Shown here: in pieces, positions 42,416 through 53,265 of the stretch
Position numbering within the stretch: the first letter of the stretch is position 1
Layout of the letters: each line of letters opens with the position of its first letter
NCBI GenBank assembly: GCA_033064195.1
Contig: JARBJD010000025.1
Span: forward strand, 372,001-436,000
DNA from: Blattamonas nauphoetae
Lineage: Eukaryota > Preaxostyla > Oxymonadida
DNA: 64,000 bases
Direction of reading: 5' to 3'
The notes under the pieces: generated by a model
Told to the model about the DNA's origin: nothing
Database searches by the model: none
The model's input: the letters and a program-made list of their open reading frames with translations, nothing else
Program-made: the position numbers and the translations under genes

Positions 42416-43485
42416 GTATGTTTTTTATGTTTTTTTTGTTCAAACCATCCACACTTTGGTCTGTTTTGTCTTTCTCCATCTCCACTCATTTCCTCTCTTT
42501 CATTGTCTCTCCATCCAGGTGTTCGCCATCATTGTGTGTCAACTCAACACGAGACATAACATCATTTGATTCTTGTTCTGAAGCGGGGAAACAAAGGTTG
42601 AATCCAAACTTGCTCGAACCACTCCCCTCGTTCTCCATCATTGAACAACGATTCAACAGCTCGATCTCGGAGTACTCTTCTTATCGCATCAGTTGGGAGC
42701 AAGTGCGAGGATACGACATCAAAACGAGACCGATCCACAAGATGACACGCCTCGATCTCTGCGAATCTGACAAAATCAAGATCAAAATTGACGCCGATGC
42801 CGTCCTGTCGTGTTGCAATTCCACTGCACAGCCATTCATCGACAGAAACAGGAACACGCTCATCGGCGCCCTTTTTTCGTCGACTCTTCAAAATGAACGG
42901 AGCTCGCAACTTTGACCCACTCTGTGCAACCAAACTTGGTTGGAGATTGTGGTCTCCTGCTCTCAGCTGATGCCACGTTTAGGCGGACACTTCAAACGCT
43001 CTCGGAACAGATGAGATTTTCTCGCGAGCCAACCAACATGAATGGATGTCACATGAGCACTTGACACATCCTCTGCAATTTATGCCCTTTCGGTTCCAGA
43101 CAACTCGTCCGCATTTGGCTGGTCCTGTCAAATTGTCTCAGATTCTGAACATCGTCAAGAAGGACGCTTTCGTGCCGGATCCAGCCTGTATTCCCTCCAA
43201 AAGGGAGTTCATTCTGTCTAATTACCATTTCCTCTTCTTTCTCCACAATAATTCGTTGTGGGCTTTCGTTGTTGGTGTTTTCGTCATTTTGCTCATTTCA
43301 TCGATTCTTCGAAGCTCTGACCCGTTTTAGTTCCCTCCCCAGAATCCAGCCATCTGCAGACAAAGAGAGAGTTCCCCAGCATTCACACAGCAGTGTGGCG
43401 GTGAAGAAGAGGCGGAAGGAGTGAAATGGGTGAGAATCCAAAGAACCAAAACAATAATATTAACAAGTCACACGACAGAGACACC
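42416..43485. other. 3' flank of SH3-PH copy 2, duplicated
   Basis: Reverse-complement counterpart of 22551-23611. The plus-strand frame at 43046-43330 (94 residues, DAFVPDPACIPS, hydrophobic C-terminus) is the counterpart of 22603-22989. A stretch near 42555-42660 (FDSCSEAG, SFSIIEQRFNSS) also resembles the 5' flank of the EF-hand-like gene near 54190-54310. Confidence 0.35.
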
Positions 43486-44238
43486 TCACTTGGCTGCTTC
43501 CATAATCGCCGCCACCCACGCGTTCATCTGGTTCACGTCGTCGGCGTAGATGTAATACTCTTTCACTGCTGTGTCCGACGGGTTGTAGATGTGGAAGCAG
43601 AACGGCTTGTCCGTCTTGTCCTCCCCGTTCTTCACATTCATCCCCTTCAGCGGGATCGTCCCCAGCTCCTTCGCCGACGTCTGAGAAACACAAAACAAAC
43701 ATCATCATTCTCGTCAATGTATTCCCTCCATTTGCACCGAAAACCCAAAATTAATCAAGGAAAACACCAAACTCAGCGCATGCATACCGGTTTCTCCGAA
43801 TAGAACAGCGTGCTGTCACGAAGCGAGAACCAGCGACGTTTCCAGTTCTTTCGCACGTGTCCTGACAGAAACAAAATTCACACAAAACAAGCATCCTCAC
43901 AAACACACAAACAAACACACCTTGTTTCGTCAGCCACCCTTCCATCGGACGCTGTGGGCCCTTCGTTTCTGCTGGTTGCTGAAAAATCGTATACCACATC
44001 ACAAACAAGATGAACGAGTCCAAAATCAAAGCGCAAATACCTCGCCTCCTTCTTCTTCCGATGGAAGCTCCGCCACGAAATTGTAGGGAAACAGTCCAAT
44101 CTTTCCATCCAATTCTCCTTTCCACATCCCACTCTCGTGCTTCTCAATCAGGAAGATAATATCTCCTTCCTTGAACGTCAGCTCGTTCGCCACACGCGCC
44201 GTGAAATCAAATTGGGCCTGAAGCTTCTGTCTTGACAT
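43486..44238 (-). CDS. SH3-PH domain adaptor protein, copy 2 (four exons)
   Basis: Exons, in gene order, 44041-44238, 43921-43978, 43788-43861 and 43486-43680, encode 174 residues that match copy 1 at nearly every position. Introns are 62, 59 and 107 nt, as in copy 1, with only scattered base changes. The stop, splice sites and both domains are intact, so both copies can be functional. The block is inverted relative to copy 1 although the flanking 3' modules point inward in the same way at both loci. Confidence 0.88.
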
Positions 44239-45440
44239 CGTTCTTTTCTGACGAATACAAATAATGGTTCCATTGATCGACTCAACTCCCTCCAAACACC
44301 AGTTCAATCTCTGAGCAACATCTCGAGCTTCAAATGAGATCATTTCATCCTCATTACGCTGATTCTGGTTGAGAAATGAAAGATTTTGATGAAAGATTTG
44401 TTTCGACCATTCTGTCATCAATGAGAAATCTCATCAAACAACCAACAAACAAATGAAGTGGACAGTACAAATGAGAGATGCGGATGTCAACTCCATCCAC
44501 GAAACAGAATGAGAACTGAGAAAAAGGAGAGAAAAGCGAGAACATGAAGAGAAGAGAAAGATCGAGTGAAGAAGAAGGGAAGGAAGAATCAGAGACAAAA
44601 AATAAAAGATCGTCACAGGAAATCTCAGATTGTCGTGATAGTTGTGTCATCAGAGAAAAAGTGCAGAAAGTGGGGATTGGATGGCATACACTTCACAATC
44701 TCACAAATCACAACGATGACATGTGTGTTGAGGATACCAAATGATGATGATCAGCGCTGAGGAGAAACTGAAAGAATTTGAAAGAATGAGAGAGAACGAG
44801 AGAATGAAAGAAAGTGACGAAGTTGACGACGAACAATGACGAAAGGAAAGAAACGAAAGCAATGTCTGAGACGCGGGAGTCCCTGTGCACAGAAATCATT
44901 CGCAGCAGACAGCAAGCGTTCAGTTTCCTCTTTGGGGGGATAAACACTCTTTCCTCACAAATAGCACAGCCAAAGAAAGCTGCCTTCAGAATAAGTGCTC
45001 AAGCCCCAGTCCAAAATCACTCAAACAATCAATCTGTTTCATCCCATACCTCTCATCTTCCTCAGCATGCCGAACAACTTGATCTGAAAATACCTTTGTG
45101 CCCGATCAGTCCCACGACTGCTACTGAGGTTGAGAGAAACATGTCCATTTGATTCGATCCGATGGTCACATCATCCACACGAGAGGAAAGAGCAAGATTC
45201 CTCAATTTGGAGTCATCCAGCTCAATCGTTGAAGGATTAGATGCTCTGAACGAGAAACCATGCAACATTCCTCAACTGCTTGACCATGTTGTCTCAGGAC
45301 AAGAGTTCCTGCAGATGCCCACGTCGTTGTTCGATTCAGAGCGGGAGATCGTCGTGGTCGGTTTTGGGAGTGTCAGACAATTCAAGCGACACAGCCTCCG
45401 TGACGTTGGTGAAGTACATTCTTCACGAAAGAAGTCATCT
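44239..45440 (-). other. 5' region of SH3-PH copy 2, possible upstream exons
   Basis: Reverse-complement counterpart of 20603-21797. The candidate exon GKSVYPPKEETERLL is identical; the preceding exon reads IKLFGMLRKMR. The stretch just upstream of the SH3 start differs in frame from copy 1, which argues that at least that part is not coding. Confidence 0.35.
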
Positions 45441-45444
45441 CAAA

Positions 45445-45795
45445 CAAAAACGCCGATGGCTGTGGAATGACGGGAATGCTGTGAACATCCCATTTCGACG
45501 AGATAAACGAGAGGTGTGTTTGAGAGTGTTCAAAAGATGAGAATGGGAAAGATAATCTGGTCACAATGCATCATTCAGGGACGACAGTAATTGTTGGGAG
45601 AGAGGGAAGTTGACGATGTGACAGTCAAAGACAGCCGCGTTGAGAACGACGACCCCAAAAGAGTAAACCATTTTTGGACGATTGGAGTCGATCACAGAAT
45701 CTGTTCGTCGGCACCAGCAATCAGTGCATTTCCAACATCCGAGGAGAGTCCAAAGAAACGAGTTGGAGTCATCCGAGATACGGCTTCGATGTGTC
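45445..45795 (-). repeat. 3' module, copy 11
   Basis: Full-length module after the disrupted gene at 45813-46853; it bounds SH3-PH block 2 on its right. Confidence 0.8.
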
Positions 45796-45812
45796 AATTG
45801 AGATGAGACTGA

Positions 45813-46853
45813 TCACTGCTTTTTCACATTCGATCCCAGAAATTTCGAGATATAGCAACAATACTCGACAACTCCGTTGCCAGAATATCCACCCTTGTCC
45901 CTCATCAGAATCTGTTCGAGTGTGTCTTCGAAGCCTTCCGAAATCAGAGCTTGCATCATCCGTTTTCCAGATTGGGCCACTTCTGGGCCTCCCTGCTTCC
46001 AATCGATGATTGTGTAGAGAAAGTTGTAGAGAGTAGTCCAAATATCAAGATCATTTTCGATGAACGAGAGACAACTTGAGAATGCCATCACAATCGGAGA
46101 AGCGAGAACAAACTCCAATGTTCGACGATGATATGGACCGACCTTAATGAGTGTGCTCAATAGCTCCATGAATGATACCCGTAGGCGTTGTCTAAGGACG
46201 TTCCGATTTGAGATCAGAAATGTCTCAAATGGAAACGACGGAAGAACGACCATCTGAAATATCATTTCGCCAAGGTTTCTGAGAGTCATAGTATTTGCGG
46301 TTTTAATGCAGTCCTTCATGATATTGAGTAGATTTTCCATTAACAATTCATTGCCAGAAATTTGAAGGGTATGAGGTTGAATCTTCGTCAAGAGCTTGCT
46401 GACAAGATCCAATGCCACGAGATGAGTTCGAGCTGCAAATGACGTTCTCTCCGTAACTATACTTTAGAATGTCAACGCCGCTGCAACCACATTCGGGTAG
46501 GGAGAGGAAATCAAAATGAGAATGCTCTCAACAAAGCCAGAACACGGTTCAGGCGAAGAGGGAACGAGCTCAGTGAGATATCTCGACGCATTGTACGGTT
46601 TGCCCATCTTCGGTTCAAGACCATTCAAAAAGGAGGCTGCTCTGTCTTGATAGGCTGTATCAAATGGATATCCCGCTTTCACGAGGGTAACAAGCGAGTT
46701 GTAAATCCTCAACTTGTCCTCAAACGATAATTCTGAGTGCAAATCAAAATCGAGGAAGATTTTGAGCGACGAGTCAACAGTTGAGTGTGAATCCCGTGAG
46801 GCATTCAAACGTGCATCATTGGGTGTGTTCAAAGGAATGAGTTTTGTTTCCAT
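45813..46853 (-). pseudogene. ARM/HEAT-like family gene, copy 11, one in-frame stop
   Basis: The start METKLIPLN, GATC element (46868-46871, 14 nt upstream) and all later blocks are present in one continuous frame, broken only by a TAA at 46464-46466 after VVAAALTF. Intact paralogs have Leu there. About 129 residues lie before and 215 after the stop. Either a young pseudogene or a polymorphic null. The first ~40 codons and the promoter match the gene at 16949-18031; the rest does not match it more than other copies. Confidence 0.8.
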
Positions 46854-47026
46854 GAGAAAGATACGATGATCGTCCCACTATTTCCTGTCTGACATCGCAT
46901 GTTCACTGTTTGAGGTGTTGATTGGATTTTTCACTCGAATACTTGAATGCAACATCGAATACGACTTTTCACAACCAGAAGAAAACCCAATCCAGATCGA
47001 AACCTTAGTTTGTATATTTATATAGA
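46854..47026. promoter_or_regulatory. Shared promoter region, family gene / beta-helix gene
   Basis: Same 173-bp length and nearly the same sequence as 16776-16948, inverted. The TATA-like stretch upstream of the beta-helix ATG is conserved. Confidence 0.55.
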
Positions 47027-48670
47027 ATGATCCTCTCCCTCCTCGTTGTTTTCTCCAGAGTCCATTCTCAAAGCATCAACCTTCAGGATGTGCTGAATGA
47101 ACATGCAGATGATGTGACAGATATCGAATTACAAGGTGAGTCGTACTTTGCTCGAGAGCTTCCATTGCTCAACCGGAACTTGACATTCTTTAATAAAAAA
47201 ATGATCAACGTCACACTCGATGTTTCTGGTTGTGATGTTGCAGCATTTTCTCTGGAGCATTCATCGCTCACCTTGCAGTCACTCTCAATCAAACTGTCAT
47301 CAGAAGCCGCCTTCGCCACTGCCAAGCAAGACTCGATTCTCAACTTGATATTCTGCAACTTAGGAGCCGCAAATTTTACCTTCCCGCTCCTCCTTGGAAC
47401 CAACAGTCAGCTGATATTGAAATCTGCACGACTGGAAGTAACGAGTATGTTCTCCTCCTTCATTGAAGGTCCTGCCGACACAATCGATCCCCATCTGTCA
47501 CTTGTTGTGGACCAAATTTATTTTTGGTTTCAAACAATCGAAGCCCAGAAGCCGCTCCTCGCAGGCCCAGAAGTCCAAAATGTGACCGTCTCCAACTGCT
47601 CTTTCAATGAAATTCATTGCGAGGAAGATGGCCCACTTCCCACAGAAGCCGTTAAAGGAGTCGCCAATCGTAGTGTCGTCATTAAATCGTCATTCATCCA
47701 CCACGTGGATGCCGCTCTGAGCGGAGTGCTCGTTTATGGAATGCAAGCGTCGTATTTGACTTTGGAGGATGTGCGCTATTATACAGGAACAAATGCCGTC
47801 CGTTTCTCGAAGAATGTTGCTTTTAGCGATTCCATCGAGGTCAGGATTGATTCGTCCATCATTCTGACCCAAAACGCAACGACTTTCTGGCCAAACGGAG
47901 GATTTCTGTATCTTCCCCACGATAAAGTGCACATCAACATGTCCCACACAGAGATTAGGAGCTCACATGCTCCAAACGGAAATGGAGGAGCGATCTTCAC
48001 AATGGGCCGATCAACCATCACCATTGATAATTGTGAATTTCAGAGAGTTTCAGCAGGCAAATCAGGAGGCTTCATGTATGCAGGGAAGAACCTTGATACG
48101 GTTACACTCAACGCGCTCACTGTTTCCAATTCAACAGCCTCAGAAAATGGTGGGTTCCTCTATGCGAACAGTGTGAAATCGTTCCAAGTCAATGACAATA
48201 CATTTTCGGCATGTCACGCATCCAAACAAGGCGGAGTGATATTCTTTCAGGAATCCGACGATTCCACCATCAACTTCTCCAATGTGACCTTCAAAGAGAA
48301 CAAGGCTGATTCTAACATGGGACAGGATGTGCTGGTTTCTTACAAGTCTGCCTCGAAATACAACGTCAAGAAGAAGAACTTCGGCAACTGTACGAGTTCC
48401 ACCAAAGGACACAAAGTCACTCTTCTCCCGAAAGTTCGTCACGCTGAATGGACAGACACTGTCGGACAGAAGGTCAAATCCATCATCGCTGGCGTCGTCG
48501 TTGGTGTCTGCGTGTTCGTTGCTGCCTGCATCGCCCTTATTTGTGTCTGCTGTTGCTGTGGGTGTTGTGTCGCGTGTGGCTGTGGAAGGAAGAAGGCAGA
48601 CGCTTACCAACACGTGGAATCCCAACCAATCTCCAATTCAGCACCTCCCCAGCAGTATCAAATCCAGTAG
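47027..48670 (+). CDS. Beta-helix surface protein with C-terminal membrane anchor, short copy
   Basis: 547 residues; paralog of the protein at 14763-16775 with the same signal peptide, beta-helix turns (GGAIFTMGRS, GGFMYAGKN, GGVIFFQES), membrane segment, cysteine cluster and tail. It lacks the three 41-residue repeats, which is the only length difference (123 residues). The C-terminal ~130 residues are almost identical, while the region around residues 100-180 (for example FCNLGAANFTF) has diverged more, so constraint or conversion is uneven along the gene. TAG stop as in the paralog. Confidence 0.87.
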   Translation: MILSLLVVFSRVHSQSINLQDVLNEHADDVTDIELQGESYFARELPLLNRNLTFFNKKMINVTLDVSGCDVAAFSLEHSSLTLQSLSIKLSSEAAFATAKQDSILNLIFCNLGAANFTFPLLLGTNSQLILKSARLEVTSMFSSFIEGPADTIDPHLSLVVDQIYFWFQTIEAQKPLLAGPEVQNVTVSNCSFNEIHCEEDGPLPTEAVKGVANRSVVIKSSFIHHVDAALSGVLVYGMQASYLTLEDVRYYTGTNAVRFSKNVAFSDSIEVRIDSSIILTQNATTFWPNGGFLYLPHDKVHINMSHTEIRSSHAPNGNGGAIFTMGRSTITIDNCEFQRVSAGKSGGFMYAGKNLDTVTLNALTVSNSTASENGGFLYANSVKSFQVNDNTFSACHASKQGGVIFFQESDDSTINFSNVTFKENKADSNMGQDVLVSYKSASKYNVKKKNFGNCTSSTKGHKVTLLPKVRHAEWTDTVGQKVKSIIAGVVVGVCVFVAACIALICVCCCCGCCVACGCGRKKADAYQHVESQPISNSAPPQQYQIQ

Positions 48671-49044
48671 AGCCCGCTCCAATCGGATCTGACTCTTCCT
48701 GTTGATCTGCGAATTGTTCATCCCAATCTGTTTAACACCAAACTTCATCATTCATTTATTCTGTTCACGAGGGTTGATTCTTCAAATATGTTGCTCTTTT
48801 TTGTAAAAAGGGCGTGGTCTTTCAATCGCTTCTCTTTTGGGAAGGACTACCGGAATATTGAGTGGTCGAAACCTGTTGCGCAACATGTTGCTCCATCCCC
48901 GACGATGTATCATGCAGAGGTAACCATGTGATGATCAACTGAGTCGTCTTGAGTTGCTTGGATTCTTCGATCTCGGAAACCTGTTTGACGATCGGTTTCA
49001 GGAACGAGAAAAATGGGTGAGAGGATAGTCAACAGGCGGTATGA
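48671..49044. other. Edge of the inverted beta-helix block, then extension module (type 2)
   Basis: Similarity to 14634-14762 ends at about 48806 (CTCTTTTTT). From about 48840 the sequence is the type 2 extension module on the minus strand, leading into 3' module 12. Confidence 0.5.
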
Positions 49045-49395
49045 TCAAAAAAGAAATCGTGGATGGCTGTGGAATGGCTAAAAGATGGGTACATCCCATA
49101 TCGACGAGAAAAACGAGATGTGTTTTTGAGATGGTCAAAAGTCGAGATTGGGAAAGATAATCTGGTCACAATGCATCGTTGAGGGACGACAGGAATTGTT
49201 TGGAGAGAGGACGGTTGACGATATGACATTCAAAGACAGCCGCGTTGAGAACGACCAACCCAGAAGAGCAAGCCATTTCTTGGCGATTGGAGGTGATCCC
49301 AGAATCTGTTCGTCGGCACCAGCAATCAGCGCATTCCCAACATCCGAGGAGAGTCCACAGAAATGAGTTGGAGTCATTCGAGAGAGGCCGCTTCG
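49045..49395 (-). repeat. 3' module, copy 12
   Basis: Full-length module after the disrupted gene at 49443-50616. Confidence 0.8.
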
Positions 49396-49442
49396 ACGTG
49401 CCATTATAGATGCCACGGTTACCGCATCGGCGTGTTCAATTA

Positions 49443-50616
49443 TCACAAATTTGACACAGGATGAATGCAGTTGATTGAGGACGCAGATAATCTGGTTGAA
49501 TGGTGAGAGAAATAGAATGTGTGAAGATTTGTGTTGAATCTTACCTGTTCAACTGGTTTCGCATTAAATCCCAAAAAGAATGAGATGGAGTGACAAAAAT
49601 GCACAACATCCTCACCATACTGCTCATCCATGTTGTTCATCGTCATCTGTTCGAGTGTGTCTTCGAAGCCTTCCGAAATCAGTGCTTGCATCATCCGTTT
49701 CCCAGATTCAACCATATCGGGGCCGTAAGTCATCCATTCTGTGAGTGAAGAGACCATCTGGTCCATACTTCGCTCGAGACAATTCTCATCTTCGATGAAC
49801 GAGAGACAACTTGAGAATGCCATCACAATCGGAGATGCGAGAACAAAATCCAATGTTGGACGATGAAATGGGCACATTCGAATGAGTGTGCGCAATAGAG
49901 TCATGAATGAGTTAAACAAGTCTCCACAGTAGAGATTCCGATTTGAGATCAGAAATGTCACAAATTGAGACGATGGAATCACGACCTTCTGGAAGATCAT
50001 TTCACGATGGTTGTTTTTGTCGAGTGCAGAAGTGATGGTAAGGTTCTGAACGTAAGAGGGAGTTGCGAGGAAGAGGTGTTGGTAGATGATTCGGATGAGA
50101 CGGTAGATGATCGTTGCATTTCCTGTGATTGGCTGAGTGTGACGTTGAACAGCGGTCAAGACTTTCGCGATCAGGTCTGACTCCACGAGATTAACTTTGA
50201 CTTTCAGTGAAGGTTTGGATGTTGATGAGTCGAGGAACGATAATGCAACTGCGACCACTGTCGAGTGGGGAGATGAAAGCAGAGTGGCGACACTATCAAC
50301 AAAGCCAGATGGTGGTCCAGCTGAAGAGGGAACGAGTTTCGTGACGAGTTTCGTTGTATAATCATTTCTGAACCCGATTGGCGTCAGGCTCTTCAAAAGC
50401 CACCGCTCTTTCTTAAAGGGCATTGTCAAAAGGATATTCCGCTTTCACGAGGGCTACAAGTGAATTGTATATTTTCGAGTGGTCCTCGAATGAATATGCT
50501 GCGTTTTCATCGAAATACAGGAAAGGTTCTTGCATTGGGTTGACTGTTGAAAGTGGATCGGAAGTAACACTCAAACAGGAATCATTGGGTACGTTTGACG
50601 AAAATGACTTTGTCAT
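49443..50616 (-). pseudogene. ARM/HEAT-like family gene, copy 12, disrupted
   Basis: The start (ATG 50616, GATC 50634-50637, 17 nt upstream) leads to YPFDNAL, where the usual CAA codon is TAA; a one-base shift follows within about 25 bases, after which the frame is open for the rest (LVTKLVPSSAGP onward). The 3' end is unusual: after AKPVEQ there is a good GT-AG pair (49544 to 49492, 53 nt) before the stop at 49443, which could be an intron or chance. The block LERSMDQMVSSLTEWMTYG is shared nearly base for base with the gene at 58524-59609. Confidence 0.75.
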
Positions 50617-50779
50617 CTCAGAATGAACAAGTTGATCAGCCCACTATTTGTGATTTCAAAAAAAGTTTTGAGATGTTTGTATAATTCACAAAATCCGATG
50701 TAGAATGGAATCAAGAGGATGAGATAAATGAAATTGATGATCATTGGCAACAAATATGTTTCTGTCTGGCTTTTGAACA
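50617..50779. other. Intergenic 5' flank
   Basis: Carries the GATC element of the disrupted gene at 49443-50616; nothing else seen. Confidence 0.35.
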
Positions 50780-51310
50780 CCAAGACGAACGCAGCCTTGG
50801 TTCGGCACCTCCTTTCGAGTGTGAGACAGGCGGCTCATTCATGTGTGAGCTGGTTCATGTCTGAAAAACACATCCTCAGCAATTACGTGTTTCATTCTTC
50901 AGACAAGGAACCAGACACTGGGAGCACAGTTGTTTAGTCCAAGCACGAGGTCGGTGGAGGAGTTCGTCCTCTTCAGACATTTGCACCTCCCAAACTTGAT
51001 GCTCTCCAACGACACCAACAACAGGAACAACAACAATAACACCAGTGCGTGTCGACAGAGTTGTGTGGAGTGGTGGAAGTGTGTGTGGTCGGATCAGTCG
51101 ACGAGCGATGCAGTTCATCCTCAATCCAGCAGAGGAACGAGATGGCTGGCCATTCCAGTTCCGATTGTGCCAGCCGAGTTGTGGACTCCATTCTGTCGTT
51201 TGGAGTGGAATGGACGGCGATCGGAAGAGAGTGACGACAGTGTTGAGAAGAGAGCTCGTTTGGAGGAGTGTTGGCGTGATGGAGTTCCTCATCGTCTGAA
51301 AAGCGATTCA
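50780..51310 (+). pseudogene. TBC-like (Rab-GAP) gene fragment, copy 1
   Basis: A plus-strand frame from about 50930 reads like protein: RSVEEFVLFRHLHLPNLML, an Asn run (NNRNNNNN), TRWLAIPVPIVPAELW and LEECWRDGVPHRLKSD, the last resembling the start of a TBC domain (W..GIP..LR..VW). It is cut at a GCATGC (51314-51319) where the type 2 extension module begins, so the catalytic part is absent. A direct repeat lies at 56600-57110. The TBC assignment rests on a short motif and is weak. Confidence 0.35.
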
Positions 51311-51699
51311 ACGCATGCACAGTCCAAAGGGCGAGAAATCGTGCGATCATTCAGCCATCCAAAAGTGAAATCTGAACAGCGCCTCGTGGGTCTCTTCCGT
51401 CCTTCCTGTCCGGCTATTGACTATCCAACTTGGACAATGTTCAGAATCGACATCAGAGAAGCGTTTGAGGGATCTATTGGTCATCCGATTTGCTTCGAGA
51501 AAAGAGCACGTTTTCGAATGGCAGTAATCAGCTGCGCAACAAGATGTTCCATCTCTGACGATGTAACAGGCAGATTAAACCCCATGTGGACAAACACACT
51601 CGACATGAGTGCTGGTATTTTCGATCTCGGATTGTTGTTTGGGGATCGGTGCCAGGAACGAGAAAAATGTCTGAGAGGATAGTCAACGAGCGAGATGAT
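51311..51699 (-). repeat. Extension module (type 2)
   Basis: Minus-strand copy of the module at 12266-12640, full length from GCATGC to the border of 3' module 13. Confidence 0.6.
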
Positions 51700-52045
51700 C
51701 ATGAAACCAATTGTGGTTGGCTGTGGAATAGTGGGAATGCGGGGCGTATCCCGTTTCGACGAGATAAACGATATGGTCTGGGAGATGCTCCAAAAGTCGA
51801 GATTGGGAAAGATAATCTGGTCACAATGCATCGTTGAGGGACGCAAGCAATTGTTTGGAGAGAGGACGGTTGATGATATGACAGTCAAAGACAACCACGC
51901 TGATAACGACGAACCCAAAACAGCATGTCAGATCTGGACGATTGGGGGCGATCCCAGAATCTGTTCCTCTGCACCAGCAATCACCGCATTCCCAACATCC
52001 GAGGAGAGTCCGCAGAAATGAGTTAGAGTTATTCGAGAGAGGCAG
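51700..52045 (-). repeat. 3' module, copy 13
   Basis: Full-length module after the gene at 52075-53133. Confidence 0.8.
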
Positions 52046-52074
52046 ATTCGATGTGTCATTGGCGATGCAATCGG

Positions 52075-53133
52075 TCACTGCCATTTCACATTCAATCCCA
52101 GAAATTGTGTGATCCAGTGGATATATTCAACAATCTTGCTCCCATAATATCCGTCCTTCTTTTTGATCATCTGTTCGAGTGTGTCGTCGAAACCTTCCGA
52201 AAACAGAGCTTGGATCATCCGTTTCCCAGATTGGACCACTTCTGGGCCTTCTTCCTTCCATTCTTTGAGTGATTGTTCAATGCTCACGTGAATGTTCCAG
52301 AGATCATAGTCCCCTTCGACGATAGAAAAACAACTTGAGAATGCCATCACAATCGGAGATGTGAGAACAAACTCCAATGTTGGTTGATGAAATGGGCAGA
52401 TTCGAATGTGTGTGCACAATAGAGACATGAAATATGGGAATAAGTCTCCACTGAGGATGTGACGATTTGAGATCAGAAATTTCACAAATTCAGACGATGG
52501 AAGAACGACCTTCTGAAGGATCGTTTCACGATGGTTGAATTTGTTAATTGTAGAAATATCGGCAACATTCATGAGTGATGATGGAAACGCAAGCAAGACG
52601 CATGGAACGATTCTTTTCTCATTTCCTGATATTTGCAGTGTGTGAGGTTGAACAGTCGCTAAAACTTTGCTGACAAGATCTGACTCCACGAGACCATCTC
52701 GAATTGCAGGTGATGCAGCTCTTGTTGAACTTCGAAGGAACGAGAACGCTGCTGCTACTATGGTCGAGTGACGAGATGACACCAGAGTCAGAATGCTATC
52801 CAAGAAGCCACAAGGTGGTCCAGCTGAAGAGTGAACGAGGTCAGTCACGAGTTGGTTCGAATATTGCGTGTCACCACATTTCGGTTCGAGGCTCTCCAAA
52901 AATTGAGTAGCTCTGTCTTGATGGGCTTGATGAAATGGGTAGTCAGCCTTTACAAGAGCCACCAGAGATCTGTAAATCAACGATTTCTCCTCAAAAGTCA
53001 TTTCTGAGTTCGGATCAATGAGTATTAAATGCAGGAAAGGGTTACGCACTTCATATCCACTTGAATGGGAAATTCGGGAGCCATTTAAATCGGCATCAAT
53101 GTAAACATTCAATGAAAGTGAGTTTGTGGCCAT
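52075..53133 (-). CDS. ARM/HEAT-like family protein, copy 13
   Basis: 352 residues from the ATG at 53133 (MATNSLSLN); the frame extends to 53262, but TGGGATGATC lies 18 nt upstream of 53133 and fits the family. It ends FLGLNVKWQ. Closest relative is the gene at 12925-13977 (shared TRAASPAIRD, GNEKRIVPCV, AFPSSLM). The 5' flank runs into the stop of the EF-hand-like gene 132 bp upstream, same strand. Confidence 0.85.
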   Translation of the reverse strand: MATNSLSLNVYIDADLNGSRISHSSGYEVRNPFLHLILIDPNSEMTFEEKSLIYRSLVALVKADYPFHQAHQDRATQFLESLEPKCGDTQYSNQLVTDLVHSSAGPPCGFLDSILTLVSSRHSTIVAAAFSFLRSSTRAASPAIRDGLVESDLVSKVLATVQPHTLQISGNEKRIVPCVLLAFPSSLMNVADISTINKFNHRETILQKVVLPSSEFVKFLISNRHILSGDLFPYFMSLLCTHIRICPFHQPTLEFVLTSPIVMAFSSCFSIVEGDYDLWNIHVSIEQSLKEWKEEGPEVVQSGKRMIQALFSEGFDDTLEQMIKKKDGYYGSKIVEYIHWITQFLGLNVKWQ

Positions 53134-53265
53134 TGAGACTGAAATGTGGAGGATCATCCCATTGTTCGACAAGAATTGATTCAGAACAAAGGAAATGCAC
53201 AAAACTTGGATTGTTCGTACCAATGTTATGATCGTTTCGAGAAGAGTGAAATCAATACACAATAT

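Noticed and set aside
46464-50427. TAA or TAG reassigned to glutamine, as known in some oxymonads
   Set aside because: The 3,682-codon gene contains no in-frame TAA or TAG, several genes end with these codons, and at 46464 the paralogs have Leu, not Gln.
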